Below are positions 51,299 to 60,866 of a stretch of DNA of 64,000 bases, piece by piece. The DNA is from Piscinibacter aquaticus. GTDB lineage: Bacteria > Pseudomonadota > Gammaproteobacteria > Burkholderiales > Burkholderiaceae_C. A program made the position numbers and the translations under genes. Positions within the stretch are counted from its first letter, which is position 1, and each line of letters begins with the position of its first letter. Below the pieces are notes generated by a model, which searched no databases, was not told where the DNA came from, and saw only the letters and a program-made list of their open reading frames with translations. The stretch lies in assembly GCA_007994965.1 (NCBI GenBank), contig VOPW01000001.1:1116001-1180000 (forward strand), given 5' to 3'.

Positions 51299-52043
51299 CG
51301 AGGCTGCTGATCAGCGTGCGCAGCGTGGCGGAAGCGCTGCTCGTGGCCGAGGGCGGTGCCGATTTCATCGACCTGAAGGAGCCGTCACAGGGGCGCTGGG
51401 CGGGTTGCCTGCCGGCACGATCCGCGACATCGTCGCCGCGCTGCGCGATCGGGGCAGCGCGCTGCCGGTCAGCGCCACGATCGGCGACGTGCCGATGCAC
51501 GAACTGGACGGCATCCTCGCGCGCGTGGCCACCGTGGGCGATTGCAGCGTCGACATCGTCAAGGTCGGCATCGAGCGCACGCCGGCCGCGGGCGCGGTGC
51601 TGCGCGCGCTGGCCGCCTGCGGCCGGCCGCTGGTGCCGGTGTTCATCGCCGACCGCGGGCTCGACGAGCGCGCGGTGGCGCTCGCGCTGTCGCTCGGCTT
51701 TGCCGGCGTGATGGTCGATACCGCCGACAAGCGCGCCGGCAGCCTGTTCGAGGCGCTGCCGCTCGAGAGCATCGAACGCTTTGTCGCGATGGCCCGGGAG
51801 GCCGGCGTGATGGTGGGAGTGGCCGGGGCGCTGCGCCGCGAGCAGGCGGCGCGGATCGCACGGCTGCGGCCCGACTTTGCCGGCTTCCGCAGCGCGGTCT
51901 GCGCCGGCGAGCGCAGCGGTGCGCTCGATGGTCAACGGCTGCGCGAGCTGGTGGCCGCGATGCGCGTGGCCGAGGCGACTCAGGCGTCCAGCCGTACCTC
52001 GCCGATCAGCATCGACCGCATGCGCGCCAACTCGGCGCGGTGA
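51295..52043 (+). CDS. mfnB: (5-formylfuran-3-yl)methyl phosphate synthase family protein (DUF556)
   Basis: Makes the furan precursor of methanofuran from two glyceraldehyde-3-phosphate. About 249 residues of TIM-barrel type: LLISVRSVAEALLVAEGGADFIDLKEPSQGALGG, PVSATIGDVP, DIVKVGIERT, VDTADKRAGSLFEAL. One break near 51405 (G lost in a run; should read QGALGGLPAGT). The last 64 bases overlap the convergent amino acid kinase gene, which is unusual, and the true stop could be a little earlier if another error is present. Confidence 0.83.
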
Positions 52044-52576
52044 ACCAGGTCGATCGGGAAGTTGGCGCCGGCCGCGATGCTGGCAAAGCGCTGATCGAGC
52101 ACACCGAGCTCGCCGAGTTCGGACAGGCTCGCCACCGGGTCGACGGCACACGACTTCACCACCACCAGCCGCTCGGCATTGAGCCGGCGCGCCAGATCGA
52201 GCGCGATGCTGTCGGAGGTCATGCCCCAGTTGGCATCCGGGCCCGGGCGGTCGCGAAGGGCGTCATAGGGCAGCCACAGGGCGGTGTGCCCGCCGCGCAT
52301 CACTGGTGCACCTCGGCCACGGCTGCTGGCCAGTTGCAGTGCCGGCTGCAGGCCGTGCGCCATGTAGGCCGTCTGCGCCATCGCCAGCACCGCCATGTTG
52401 TGCGCCGGCACGTCGTCGAAGTGCCACTGCGATTGCGCGCGGCGCACCTCGTCGGCGAAGCTGCCACCGCCGCACACCACCGTCACGCGCCCGCCGCCGA
52501 GCTGTACGAGCAGCTCCAGCCACTGAGCGAGCAGCGGGTCGCCGTTGAGGCTGCCGCCGAGCTTGACCACCCACAT
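51980..52576 (-). CDS. Amino acid kinase-fold protein of the methanofuran set (Orf21-type, MfnE-like)
   Basis: Intact, 198 residues. Amino acid kinase signature VVKLGGSLNGDPLLAQWL, VTVVCGGGSFADEVR, and NWGMTSDSIALDLARRLNAERLVVVKS. In methanogens the AAK protein MfnE phosphorylates the furan amine before coupling to tyramine-glutamate. It is encoded back to back with MfnF-like and MfnD-like genes, which supports that role here. It is short compared with aspartokinases, as MfnE proteins are. Confidence 0.8.
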   Translation of the reverse strand: MWVVKLGGSLNGDPLLAQWLELLVQLGGGRVTVVCGGGSFADEVRRAQSQWHFDDVPAHNMAVLAMAQTAYMAHGLQPALQLASSRGRGAPVMRGGHTALWLPYDALRDRPGPDANWGMTSDSIALDLARRLNAERLVVVKSCAVDPVASLSELGELGVLDQRFASIAAGANFPIDLVHRAELARMRSMLIGEVRLDA

Positions 52577-53643
52577 CAGGCCGTCTCCCTCTGCAGCTGC
52601 TGCGCGAAGAGCGAGGCCACGGCCACCGCCGGCGCGCCCACCTGCACCCAGCGGTGCAACTCGTCGCCCGGCGCACCGGCCACGGCGGCCACGTCGTCGG
52701 CGTAGCTGGCCAGCGCCCAGCCGGCCGGCAGCAGCCCGGGGGCGAGGAAGGCGCCGCAGCCGGCGGCGACCAGCACCGCACCCTGGCCGAGGTCGTGCAA
52801 GGCGATCACGCGCGCCAGCTGCTCACGCAGTTCGGCCAGCTGCGCTGCGCGCCACGCCCGCGCGAAGGCTGCCCACTGCGCGGCACTGCCGTCGCGCTCG
52901 TCGAGCCCGATCATGCGGGCCAGGCGCGCGCGTGTGGCGGTCGTCCTTGGCCGCGTTGTCGGCGCTCGGGTGCTGGTCGTGCGCCGGATCGAGCTCGCCG
53001 GTCAGGCGGTAGACATCGGCGGTCGTCGCGAAGAACTCGTTCATCACGTTGTGCGGCACGCCCTTCCACTCGATGCGGCGCGCCAGCGCGCACAGCGGCG
53101 TTCGGGCGACGCCGTGGTAGACCAGCTCGCCGGTGGCCAGGCGGTGCGCATCGCTGCGGCTTTCGGTGACCACATGGCCCCGGCGGAAGGCGATCACATC
53201 GGTGGTGGTGCTGCCGATGTCGAGCAACAGGCCCTCTCGCGCGGGCAGCGCCATCGACGCATGGCGCGCCGTGGCCAGCCAGTTGGCCGAGGCGATGTGC
53301 TCCCAGTGCGCCGCCGCTTCCTTCGCGACGGGCCAGGCTGCGTCGCCGGCGAAGAAGCGCGGGGACGGCAGGGCCGCGGCCAGTGCGCGGCAATGCGCTG
53401 AACGCCGGCCTCGCGATGCTCGAACAGATCGACCATCTCGCCGGTCATCGTGACGGCATGCGCTCGCGTACCCAGATCGGGCCAGCGCAGGCGCGCGGCC
53501 GTCAGCGCGGCATCGAGCCGGTCCAGCCCCTGCCACAGCGCACAGGGCCACTGCGCCGCATCGACGATGCGACCGTCCTCGAGCCGCGCCGCCTTGACGT
53601 GCGCGCCGCCGACGTCCCAACCGATCACCGCGGCCTCAGGCAT
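52576..53643 (-). CDS. H4MPT-linked C1 transfer pathway protein, ASKHA fold (Orf20-type, MfnF-like)
   Basis: About 355 residues. ATG 53643 begins PEAAVIGWDVGGAHVKAARLEDGRIV (ASKHA phosphate-1-like motif), then AVTMTGEMVDLFEHREAGVQRIA, ALPAREGLLLDIGSTTTDVIAFRRG and YHGVARTPLCALAR. The C-terminus (MIGLDERDGSAAQWAAFARAWRAAQ) lies in another frame. Breaks near 53395 and 52935. This family (TIGR03123-like) includes the archaeal enzyme MfnF that joins the activated furan to tyramine-glutamate in methanofuran synthesis. Confidence 0.83.
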
Positions 53644-54582
53644 CGATGCGCTCCAGCCGCTGCATCGCCAGCACCTCGCGGGCAAGGTTGCGCTGCAGCC
53701 GGTTGGACAGACCCACGTAGGCGCAGGTCAGCCGCGGATTGATCTCGATGATCACCGGCCCGTGGCGCTCGCTGGCGACCACGTCGATGCCGACGAAACC
53801 GCGCAGCCCGGGCAGCGCCGCGGCCACGCGCGCGGCGAGCGTGGCGAAGCCGCGCCAGCGCGCCGAGCCGTGCGGCAGCACGTCGACCTCGACGCCGTCG
53901 TAGCGCAGCGAACCGTCGGGCAGCGCGACGATCTTCTGGCGGTTCACGCTGAGCAGCTCGGCTGGCCGAGCTCGCACAGCAGCGACAGGCTCAGCGCCTC
54001 GCCGTCGATCCAGGGTTCGAGGCAAGCGCTTTCGCCGCGTGCGTCGCGTGCAGCGAGATCGGTTTCTGCGCCGAGCCGGTTGGCATGCAGCTGCGTGGCC
54101 ACGCTGCCGGCGCCGTCGTCGGGCTTGACCACCCAGCGCCTCGCGCCGGCGGCATGCGTCCACGGCGTCGGCAGCCCGTTCGCGAACAGATGGCGCAGCG
54201 TGGCCGACTTGCTCGAGGCGATGGCGATGCTGCGCGCATCGCAGCCCAGCCAGCGCGGCGCGCCGATGGCGCGCTCGAACTCGGCGAGACAGCCGCCGGT
54301 CTCCGGCGCCACGACCCAGGCGAGATCGTGGCCGGCGGCCAGGCGCGTGGCGAAGGCCAGCGGCGTCTCGCCATCGCTCGGCACCGCCTCCGCCGCGCCG
54401 GCCGGCAAGGCCCCGGCGCGGTCGCAGGTGGCCGCGGTGACGTCACAATCGCCGCAGGCCAGCAGATCGGTCACCAGCGCATTGCGCATCGCCCGGCCCT
54501 GCGGCATCAGCACCTCGGTGGCCGCGGCATCGCCGTCGACCAGACCGCCGCCGCTGAGATACTCGAACACGAACACCTGCAT
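53636..54582 (-). CDS. ATP-grasp ligase (Orf22-type, MfnD-like)
   Basis: About 315 residues. The start reads MQVFVFEYLSGGGL; further on are AWVVAPETGGCLAEFERAI, ASSKSATLRHLFANGLPTPW, RRWVVKPDDGAGSVATQL (ATP site) and GFVGIDVVASERHGPVIIEINPRLTCAYVGL (metal site). One break near 53962 is repaired by restoring a G in CCAGG. MfnD in methanogens is the tyramine-glutamate ligase; this gene, beside AAK and MfnF-like genes, is the likely counterpart. It overlaps the MfnF-like gene by 8 bases. Confidence 0.82.
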
Positions 54583-54615
54583 CACCGCCCCGTCCCTCGC
54601 CGAGCCGCCGATACC

Positions 54616-55315
54616 ATGCAACTCATCCCCGTGATCGACCTCATGCACGGCCAGGCGGTGCGCGCGATTCGCGGCGACCGCGCATCGTACCGGCCGGTGC
54701 AGTCGACGCTGTGCGAAGGCAGCGATCCGGTGACGGTCGCGCGTGCGCTGTGCGCGCACTGCGATGCCGGGCGGCTGTACGTGGCTGACCTCGACGCTCT
54801 GACCGGCGGGCAGGCGCAGGTGGCGGTGCTGCGGCAACTGCTGCGTGCGCTGCCGCAGCTGGAGCTGTGGGTCGACGCCGGATTTGCCGATGCGAAGGCG
54901 GCCCAGGATCTGCGCGACGCGCTCGGTGCCGAGGCCGCGCGGGTGGTCACGATCTTCGCCAGCGAGTCGCTGCGCTCGCGCGAGGATCTGGCGCGCTGCT
55001 GTGCCGACCGCCGCGCCAGCGTGCTGTCGCTGGACCGGCGCGACGGCCGCCGGCTCGATGCGGCCGGCTGCTGGGAGGCACCTTCGCTCTGGCCCGAGCG
55101 CGTCATCGTGATGACGCTGGAGCGCGTCGGTGCCGATGCCGGGCCGGACCTCGACACCCTGCGCGAGGTGCAGGCGCGTTCGCCGGCGAGCCGGCTGGTG
55201 GGCGCCGGCGGCATCCGCCACGAGGCCGACCTCGTCGCTGCCGCCGCAGCCGGCGCCCACGCGGCTGGTGGCCAGCGCGCTGCACGACGGTCGTCTGCCG
55301 CCGGTGCGCCGATGA
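54616..55315 (+). CDS. HisA/HisF-like protein of the H4MPT island (OrfY-type)
   Basis: About 233 residues. HisA-like TIM barrel: MQLIPVIDLMHGQAVRAIRGDRASYRPVQS, RLYVADLDALTGGQAQV, LWVDAGFAD and SRLVGAGGIRHEADLVAAA. Real HisA acts in histidine synthesis within a his operon; here it lies inside the C1 island, as OrfY does in other methylotrophs, and a role in cofactor synthesis is inferred. A break near 55262 moves to LVASALHDGRLPPVRR at the end. Confidence 0.82.
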
Positions 55316-55484
55316 GCCGCCTTCGGCGTGAGGGGTCGCAAGCACATGGAGCGCTCGCCTTCACGATTCGTGCCACCGCCCTGGCGGGGTGGCAGGCGGT
55401 TGGCGCCGACGTTTCCGAAACACTGTGTGGCAGTTTTGGCCGTGGCGGTTGCGTCGTGCCGCGGGTTGGCCCGGTGTCCGCGAA

Positions 55485-55499
55485 TGGCACATCGCTTGC
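55485..55499 (+). promoter_or_regulatory. Possible sigma-54 (-24/-12) promoter upstream of fhcB
   Basis: The sequence TGGCACATCGCTTGC has GG and GC with exactly 10 bases between them, which fits the -24/-12 consensus well. A transcript would begin at about 55510, only a few bases before ATG 55514, so the message would be nearly leaderless; this weakens the case. The AcoR-type activator at 46653 could act here. The rest of the 55316-55513 gap has no feature I recognise. Confidence 0.45.
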
Positions 55500-55513
55500 G
55501 TGACGGAGCACCC

Positions 55514-56795
55514 ATGAGTTCATCCGAGACGCCCGCCGCGGCCTGGACCTGCCCCTTCTGCCCCCTGGCCTGCGACCATGTCGGCGTGCGTGTCGGTGGC
55601 GCTGCTGAGGGCCTGCAGCTCGTCGGCGGCCCGTGTGGCCGGGCGAGTGCCATGCTGGCGGGCTTCGGCAGTGCGGTGCCGATGCCCCTGGCCGAAGTCG
55701 ATGGCCGCGAGGTGACGGTCGATGATGCGATCGGCGTGGCCGCCCAGCGCCTGGGCGCGAGCCGCCAGCCGCTGTTCGGCGGTCTCGGCACCGACGTGGC
55801 CGGCATTCGAGCGCTCTATCCGCTGGCCTGCGCCACCGGCGCGATCTGCGATGCCGCCCCGGGCGAGGCGCTGATGCACGGCCTGCGCGCCCTGCAGGAC
55901 CGCGGCCAGTTCACCACCACGCTGGCCGAGGTGCGCACGCGTGCCGATGTGATCGTCTTCGTCGGCGGCCTGCCGCTGCCCACCGCGCCGCTGATCCGCG
56001 AGCGCATGGGCATCGGCGATCCGCAGGTGGCGCAGCGGCACGTGGTGCTGCTCGGCCCGAAGCCGGGTGACGACGCGGTGCTGTCCACCTGGGCCGGCGC
56101 AGGGGTCAGCGTCGAAGTGCTGCCGCTCCACGGCGATCTGTTCGACACCGTCTCGCTGCTCGATGCGCTGGTGGCCGGCGCCCCGCGATGACGGCAGCCG
56201 CGGTGCCCGCGGGCCTGCGCGCACTCGCCGAGCGGCTGCGCGCCGCGCGCTATGCGGTGATCTCGGGCTCGACCGCCAAGCTGCCGGAGCAGGGCGCGTT
56301 GATCGTCGAAGCGCTGTACCGCATCGTCAACGAGCTGAACCGCAGCACGCGCGCCGCGGCGCTGTGGATCGGCGGCGGCAACGGCGTGGCCACTGCCAAC
56401 GGTGTTCACGGCTGTCGGGCGTGCCGCTGCGATCGCGCGCCGGCCCGCGTGGCCTGGAGCACGAGCCGCTGCGCTACGGCAGCCTGCGGCTGATCGCGCA
56501 GGGCGCCGTCGATGCGCTGCTGTGGGTGGCGAGCTTCGATGCCGAGTCTGCGCCGCCGGACAACGCCTTGCCGATGATCGTGCTCGGCCATCCGGCGCTG
56601 GCCGGACGCTGCCGCCGCGCCGGCAGCATCTTCATCGCGGTGAGCACGCCGGGCATCGGCTCGGCCGGTCATGTGTTCCGCACCGATGGCACGGTGCTGA
56701 TGCCACTGCGCGCGGCGCGGCCCGATGGCCTGCCCACCGTCGCCGCGGTGGCGCAGAGGCTGCTGGCCGCGCTGCCCCACAGGAGCGCCGCATGA
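55514..56795 (+). CDS. fhcB: Formyltransferase/hydrolase complex subunit B (formylmethanofuran dehydrogenase B-like)
   Basis: About 427 residues; clearly related to molybdenum/tungsten FmdB/FwdB. It starts with a CxxCxxxC motif (TCPFCPLACDHVG, about residues 12-24), then FGGLGTDVAGIRALYPLA and ALPMIVLGHPAL. In the bacterial complex the subunit has no redox role; Fhc transfers and hydrolyses formyl groups. Breaks near 56190 (TGA in ...GAPR) and 56408; the pieces (MTAAAVPAGLRALAERLR, LNRSTRAAALWIGGGNGVATANG, EHEPLRYGSLRL) join in order. First gene of fhcBADC. Confidence 0.9.
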
Positions 56796-58488
56796 GCGCC
56801 ACGCTGATCCGCGGTGGCCGCGTGGTCGACCCGGCGAACGGCATCGACGCCGTGCGCGATCTCGTGCTGCGCGACGGCCGTATCGCCGCGCCCGTGCCGG
56901 GCGAGCGCTACGCCGAGACCATCGACGCCAGCGGCTGCGTCGTCATGGCCGGTGGCATCGACATGCACACCCACATCGGCGGCGGCAAGGTCAACCTCGC
57001 GCGCATGCTGATGGCCGAAGACCACCGCGACGGCGTCAATCCGCTGGCGCTGCCCGACAACCTGATCGAGCTCGCCTCCTGCGGCAGCTGCGCGCCCGGC
57101 ACGCTGGCCACCGGCTATCGCTACGTGGAAATGGGCTACACCGCCGCCTTCGAGCCGGCGATGGTGCCGAGCAATGCGCGCCATGCCCACATGGAGATGG
57201 GCGACGTGCCGGTGCTCGACCACGGCGCCTACGTGATGCTCGGCAGCGACGAGCTGTTCCTCGAACTGCTCGCCCAGGGCGGGCCGGATCTGAAGAACTT
57301 CGCGCAGATCCGCGACTACACCGCCTGGACCATCAACGCCAGCAAGGCGATGGGCGTGAAGGTGGTGAACCCGGGCGGCATCTCAGCCTTCAAGTTCAAC
57401 CAGCGCAAGCTCGACGTCGACGAGCCGCATGTGCGCTGGCAGGTCACGCCGCGCCGGTGGTGCATGCGCTGGCGCGTGCGCTGAAGGAGCTCGGCGTGCC
57501 GCACCCGCTGCACATCCACGGCAGCAACCTCGGCGTGCCGGGCAACATCGGCTCGACGCTGGACACCATCGCCGCGCTCGAGGGACTGCCCGCGCACCTG
57601 ACGCACATCCAGTTCCACGCCTACGGCACCGAAGGGCCGAAGAAGTTCTCGTCGGCGGCGCTGCAGATCGCCGAAGCGGTCAATGCCAACCCGCAGATCA
57701 GCATCGACGTCGGCCAGATCATGTTCGGCCAGACCGTCACCGCCTCGGGCGACACGATGCGCCAGCACGCGCAGTCGGATCTGGCCAACCCGCGCAAGTG
57801 GGTCGGCGCCGACATCGAACTGATGGCCGGCTGCGGCGTGGTGCCGTTCCGCTACCGCGAGCAGAGCTACGTGAATGCGCTGCAGTGGGTGATCGGGCTG
57901 GAGATCTTCCTGCTGGTGAAGAACCCCTGGCAGGTGGTGCTGACCACCGACCATCCGAACGGCGGGCCGTTCACCAGCTACCCGCACCTGATCCGCCTGC
58001 TGATGGACCGCAGCTTCCGCGAGGAACAGCTCGCCAAGCTGCACCCCGACGTGGTGGCCGGCTGCGCGCTGAAGTCGATCAGCCGCGAGCTGACGATGGA
58101 GGAGGTGGCGATCATGACGCGCTCCGGCCCGGCGAAGCTGCTCGGCCTGACCGACCGCGGCCACCTCGCCGAAGGTGCCGCCGCGGACATCGCGATCTAC
58201 CGCGAGCACGCCGACCGCGAGGCGATGTTCCGCACGCCCGAGTGGGTGTTCAAGGACGGCACGCTGGTCGCGCGCAGCGGCACGCTGCTGGCCACGCCGG
58301 TGGGCGGCACGCACTTCGTCGAGCCCGGCTACGACAGCGCGATCGAGAAGACGCTGCGCAAGCACTGGAAGGATCACGCGGCGATCAACTTCGACAACGT
58401 GGCGATCACCCACGACGAACTGTGCAGCTGCTGCAACGGCGGGCGGCTGCTGCCGGCGGAGTGCTTCACCGGCGGAGGTGAGGCATGA
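56792..58488 (+). CDS. fhcA: Formyltransferase/hydrolase complex subunit A (amidohydrolase)
   Basis: Hydrolyses formylmethanofuran to formate. About 565 residues. Metal-dependent amidohydrolase: GGIDMHTHIGGGKVNLARML with the HxH motif, PLHIHGSNLGVPGNI, HAYGTEGPKKFSSAA, and VVLTTDHPNGGPFTSYPHLI with the metal Asp. One break near 57448, repaired by restoring a G in CCGGG (VTPRRVVHALARALKEL). ATG overlaps the fhcB stop by four bases, and the stop overlaps fhcD. Confidence 0.94.
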
Positions 58489-59399
58489 GCCTGATCCGCA
58501 ATGGCGTGACCATCGATCAGACCTTCGCCGAGGCCTTCCCGATGAAGGCCACGCGCCTGGTCATCACCGCGCACACCCTCGAGTGGGCTCGGCATGCGGC
58601 GGTGGCCGCCACCGGCTTCGCCACCTCGGTGATCGCCTGCGGCTGCGAGGCGGGCATCGAGCGCGAACTGCCGACCAGCGACACACCCGATGGCCGCCCT
58701 GGCGTCGCGGTGCTGATCTTCGCGATGTCGGGCAAGGAACTGACCAAGCAGATCGAGCGGCGCGTCGGCCAGTGCGTGCTGACCTGCCCGACCACCGCCG
58801 TCTACGCGGGCATCGACGAGGGCGAGGCGGTGGCCCTGGGCAAGAACCTGCGCTTCTTCGGCGACGGCTGGCAGACCAGCAAGATGATCGGCGGCAAGCG
58901 CTACTGGCGCGTGCCGGTGATGGATGGCGAATTCGTCGCGCAGGAGACCACTGCGGTGGTCAAGGGCGTGGGCGGTGGCAACCTGCTGCTGCTGGCTCGC
59001 GACACCGATGCGGCGTTGGCCGCCGCCGAAGCCGCGGTGGCGGCGATGAAGAAGCTGCCCAACGTGATCATGCCGTTCCCCGGCGGCGTGGTGCGCTCGG
59101 GCTCCAAGGTGGGCAGCAAGTACCCGGCGCTCGGCGCCTCGACCAACGATGCCTTCTGCCCCAGCCTCGTTGGCCTCGTGAAGAAGACCGAACTGACGAG
59201 CGAGACCCGCTGCGTGATGGAGGTGGTGATCGACGGCCTGACCGATACCGACGTGGCCGCCGCGATGCGCGTCGGCATGGAAGCCGGCATCGCGCTCGGT
59301 GCGGCCGGCGGCCTGCTGCGCATCTCGGCGGGCAACTACGGCGGCAAGCTCGGGCCCTTCCACTTCCACCTGCACAAGCTCCTGGGAGAAGCGGCATGA
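58485..59399 (+). CDS. fhcD: Formylmethanofuran-tetrahydromethanopterin formyltransferase
   Basis: Moves the formyl group from H4MPT to methanofuran. Intact, 304 residues, the usual Ftr length. Markers: VTIDQTFAEAFPMKATRLVITA, RVGQCVLTCPTTAVYAGI, GVVRSGSKVGSKYPALGASTNDAFCP and GNYGGKLGPFHFHLHKLL. It overlaps fhcA and fhcC by four bases each, so the four subunits are translationally coupled. Confidence 0.97.
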   Translation: MSLIRNGVTIDQTFAEAFPMKATRLVITAHTLEWARHAAVAATGFATSVIACGCEAGIERELPTSDTPDGRPGVAVLIFAMSGKELTKQIERRVGQCVLTCPTTAVYAGIDEGEAVALGKNLRFFGDGWQTSKMIGGKRYWRVPVMDGEFVAQETTAVVKGVGGGNLLLLARDTDAALAAAEAAVAAMKKLPNVIMPFPGGVVRSGSKVGSKYPALGASTNDAFCPSLVGLVKKTELTSETRCVMEVVIDGLTDTDVAAAMRVGMEAGIALGAAGGLLRISAGNYGGKLGPFHFHLHKLLGEAA

Positions 59400-60204
59400 G
59401 CGGCTTCACCCTGACGCTGAAAGCGTCGCCGACGCTGCGGCTCGACCTGCGCGGTCTCGTGCCGAACGCACTGGCCACGATGGATGCGGCGGCCGTCGCG
59501 GGCCTGCCGGTCGGGCACGGCAAGACGCTCGTGCCGCTTGGCGAATTCTTCGCTGTCGCGCCCCATGTCGATGACTCGTTGGTGCTGCAGGGCGACTTGA
59601 CCCGCTGCGACTTCATCGGCTGGCAGATGGACGGCGGCTCGCTGATCGCCGAAGGGGCCGTGGGCGACTACGCCGGCGGCGCCATGAAGGCCGGCACGCT
59701 GACGGTGCGAGGCCACGCCGCCGATCTCGCCGCCTGCGAGATGAGCGGCGGTACGCTGATCATCGAGGGCAATGTCGGTGACTTCGCCGCCAGCACCATG
59801 CCCGGCAGCATGGATGGCATGCGAGGCGGCACGCTGGTCGTACGTGGCAACGCCGGGGCGCGCCTCGGCGACCGCATGCGCCGTGGCACCGCGCTGATCT
59901 TCGGCGACGCGGGGACTTCCTCGCCTCACGCATGGTCGCCGGCACGATCGCGCTGGCCGGCCGCGCCGGTGCGCACGTGGGCTACGGCATGCGCCGCGGC
60001 AGTCTCGTCTTCGCCGGCGCCGCGCCGCAGATTCCTGCCACCTTCGTGCCGGCGGTGGCCGGCGCGCCGGTATTCTGGCAACTGCTGTCGCGCGATCTGG
60101 CGCGGCACGGCGGTGCGTTCGGCTCGCTGGCCACGCGCGGCATCGATCGCCATCTCGGCGACGTGGCCGCGGGTGGCAAGGGCGAGCTGATCGTCGTGCG
60201 CTGA
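59396..60204 (+). CDS. fhcC: Formyltransferase/hydrolase complex subunit C
   Basis: About 270 residues with a right-handed beta-helix of G-rich repeats (GGSLIAEGAVGDYAGGAMKAGTLTVRGHAADLAA, GGTLIIEGNVGDFAASTMPGSMDGMRGGTLVVRGNAG), as in GltB-C/FmdC proteins. One break near 59915: four G where five are needed (should read DAGDFLASRMVAGTIALAG). Last subunit gene of fhcBADC, 36 bases before the second fae. Confidence 0.93.
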
Positions 60205-60240
60205 ATCCCTTTTCCCTTCCTCTCTTCGAGAACCACAGCC

Positions 60241-60774
60241 ATGAGCAACGACTACGTTTTCCATGCCGGCGAAGCCACCGTGCTGGCCGCAGAGGGCCAG
60301 TTCACCGATGCGATGCCCGAGATCCTGATCGGCCGCACCAACGGCCCGGTCGGCCAGGCCTTCGCCAACATGATGGCGCAGAGCAAGGGCCACACCGCGA
60401 TGTTCGCGATCCGCGCCTGCAACCAGATGGTCCGCCCGGCGACGATCACGGTGCCGAAGGTCACGCTGAAGGACGTGGCCAACATCGACCTGTTCGGCGG
60501 CGTGGTGCAGAGCGCTACCGCCGATGCGGTGGTCGATTGCGTGGCCGAGGGCATCATCCCGAAGGCGCTGGCCAACGAGCTGTGCATCATCAGCCTGGTG
60601 TGGATCGACCCGCGCTGCGCGAAGGATCCGAACCTCGACAAGAAGGACATGTACCGCACCAACTACGAGGCGACCAAGCTGGCGATCAAGCGCGCGCTGA
60701 ACAACGAGCCGTCGATCGACGAGCTGATCGCCAACCGCCACACGATCAAGCACGACATGGATGATTGGAGTTGA
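60241..60774 (+). CDS. Fae paralogue lacking the conserved histidine
   Basis: Intact, 177 residues, related to Fae over its length (GRTNGPVGQAFANMMAQSKGHTAMFAIRACNQMVRPATITVPKVTLK, SLVWIDPRCAKDPNLDKKDMYRTNYEATKLAIKRAL). In place of the [11 protein letters not shown] segment of Fae it has GQFTDAMPEIL, so the conserved His is Met/Pro. It resembles the Fae2 group in some methylotrophs, whose activity is uncertain. It is placed right after fhcC and may have a regulatory or other carrier role. Confidence 0.88.
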   Translation: MSNDYVFHAGEATVLAAEGQFTDAMPEILIGRTNGPVGQAFANMMAQSKGHTAMFAIRACNQMVRPATITVPKVTLKDVANIDLFGGVVQSATADAVVDCVAEGIIPKALANELCIISLVWIDPRCAKDPNLDKKDMYRTNYEATKLAIKRALNNEPSIDELIANRHTIKHDMDDWS

Positions 60775-60845
60775 CCCCCGGAGCGCTCGCGCGCTCCCCA
60801 GGGGGCGCCGCCAGCGGCCCGGCAAAGCCGGATCCGCGGCGGCCG
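60775..60845 (+). repeat. REP-like palindromic intergenic element (copy D)
   Basis: Begins at the fae-like stop: CCCCCGGAGCGCTCGCGCGCTCC, then CCAGGGGGCGCCGCC, then GGCCCGGCAAAGCCGGATCC and a GCGGCGGCCGC palindromic end. It shares layout and part of its sequence with the copies at 26945, 39198 and 48675, most closely the CCGGCAGAGCCGGATCC arm of 48675. Confidence 0.55.
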
Positions 60846-60866
60846 CTTGATGGACCGAGACTCTCC

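Noticed and set aside
54616..55315. A true HisA of histidine biosynthesis
   Set aside because: There is no his gene nearby, and a HisA-like OrfY is a regular member of H4MPT islands.
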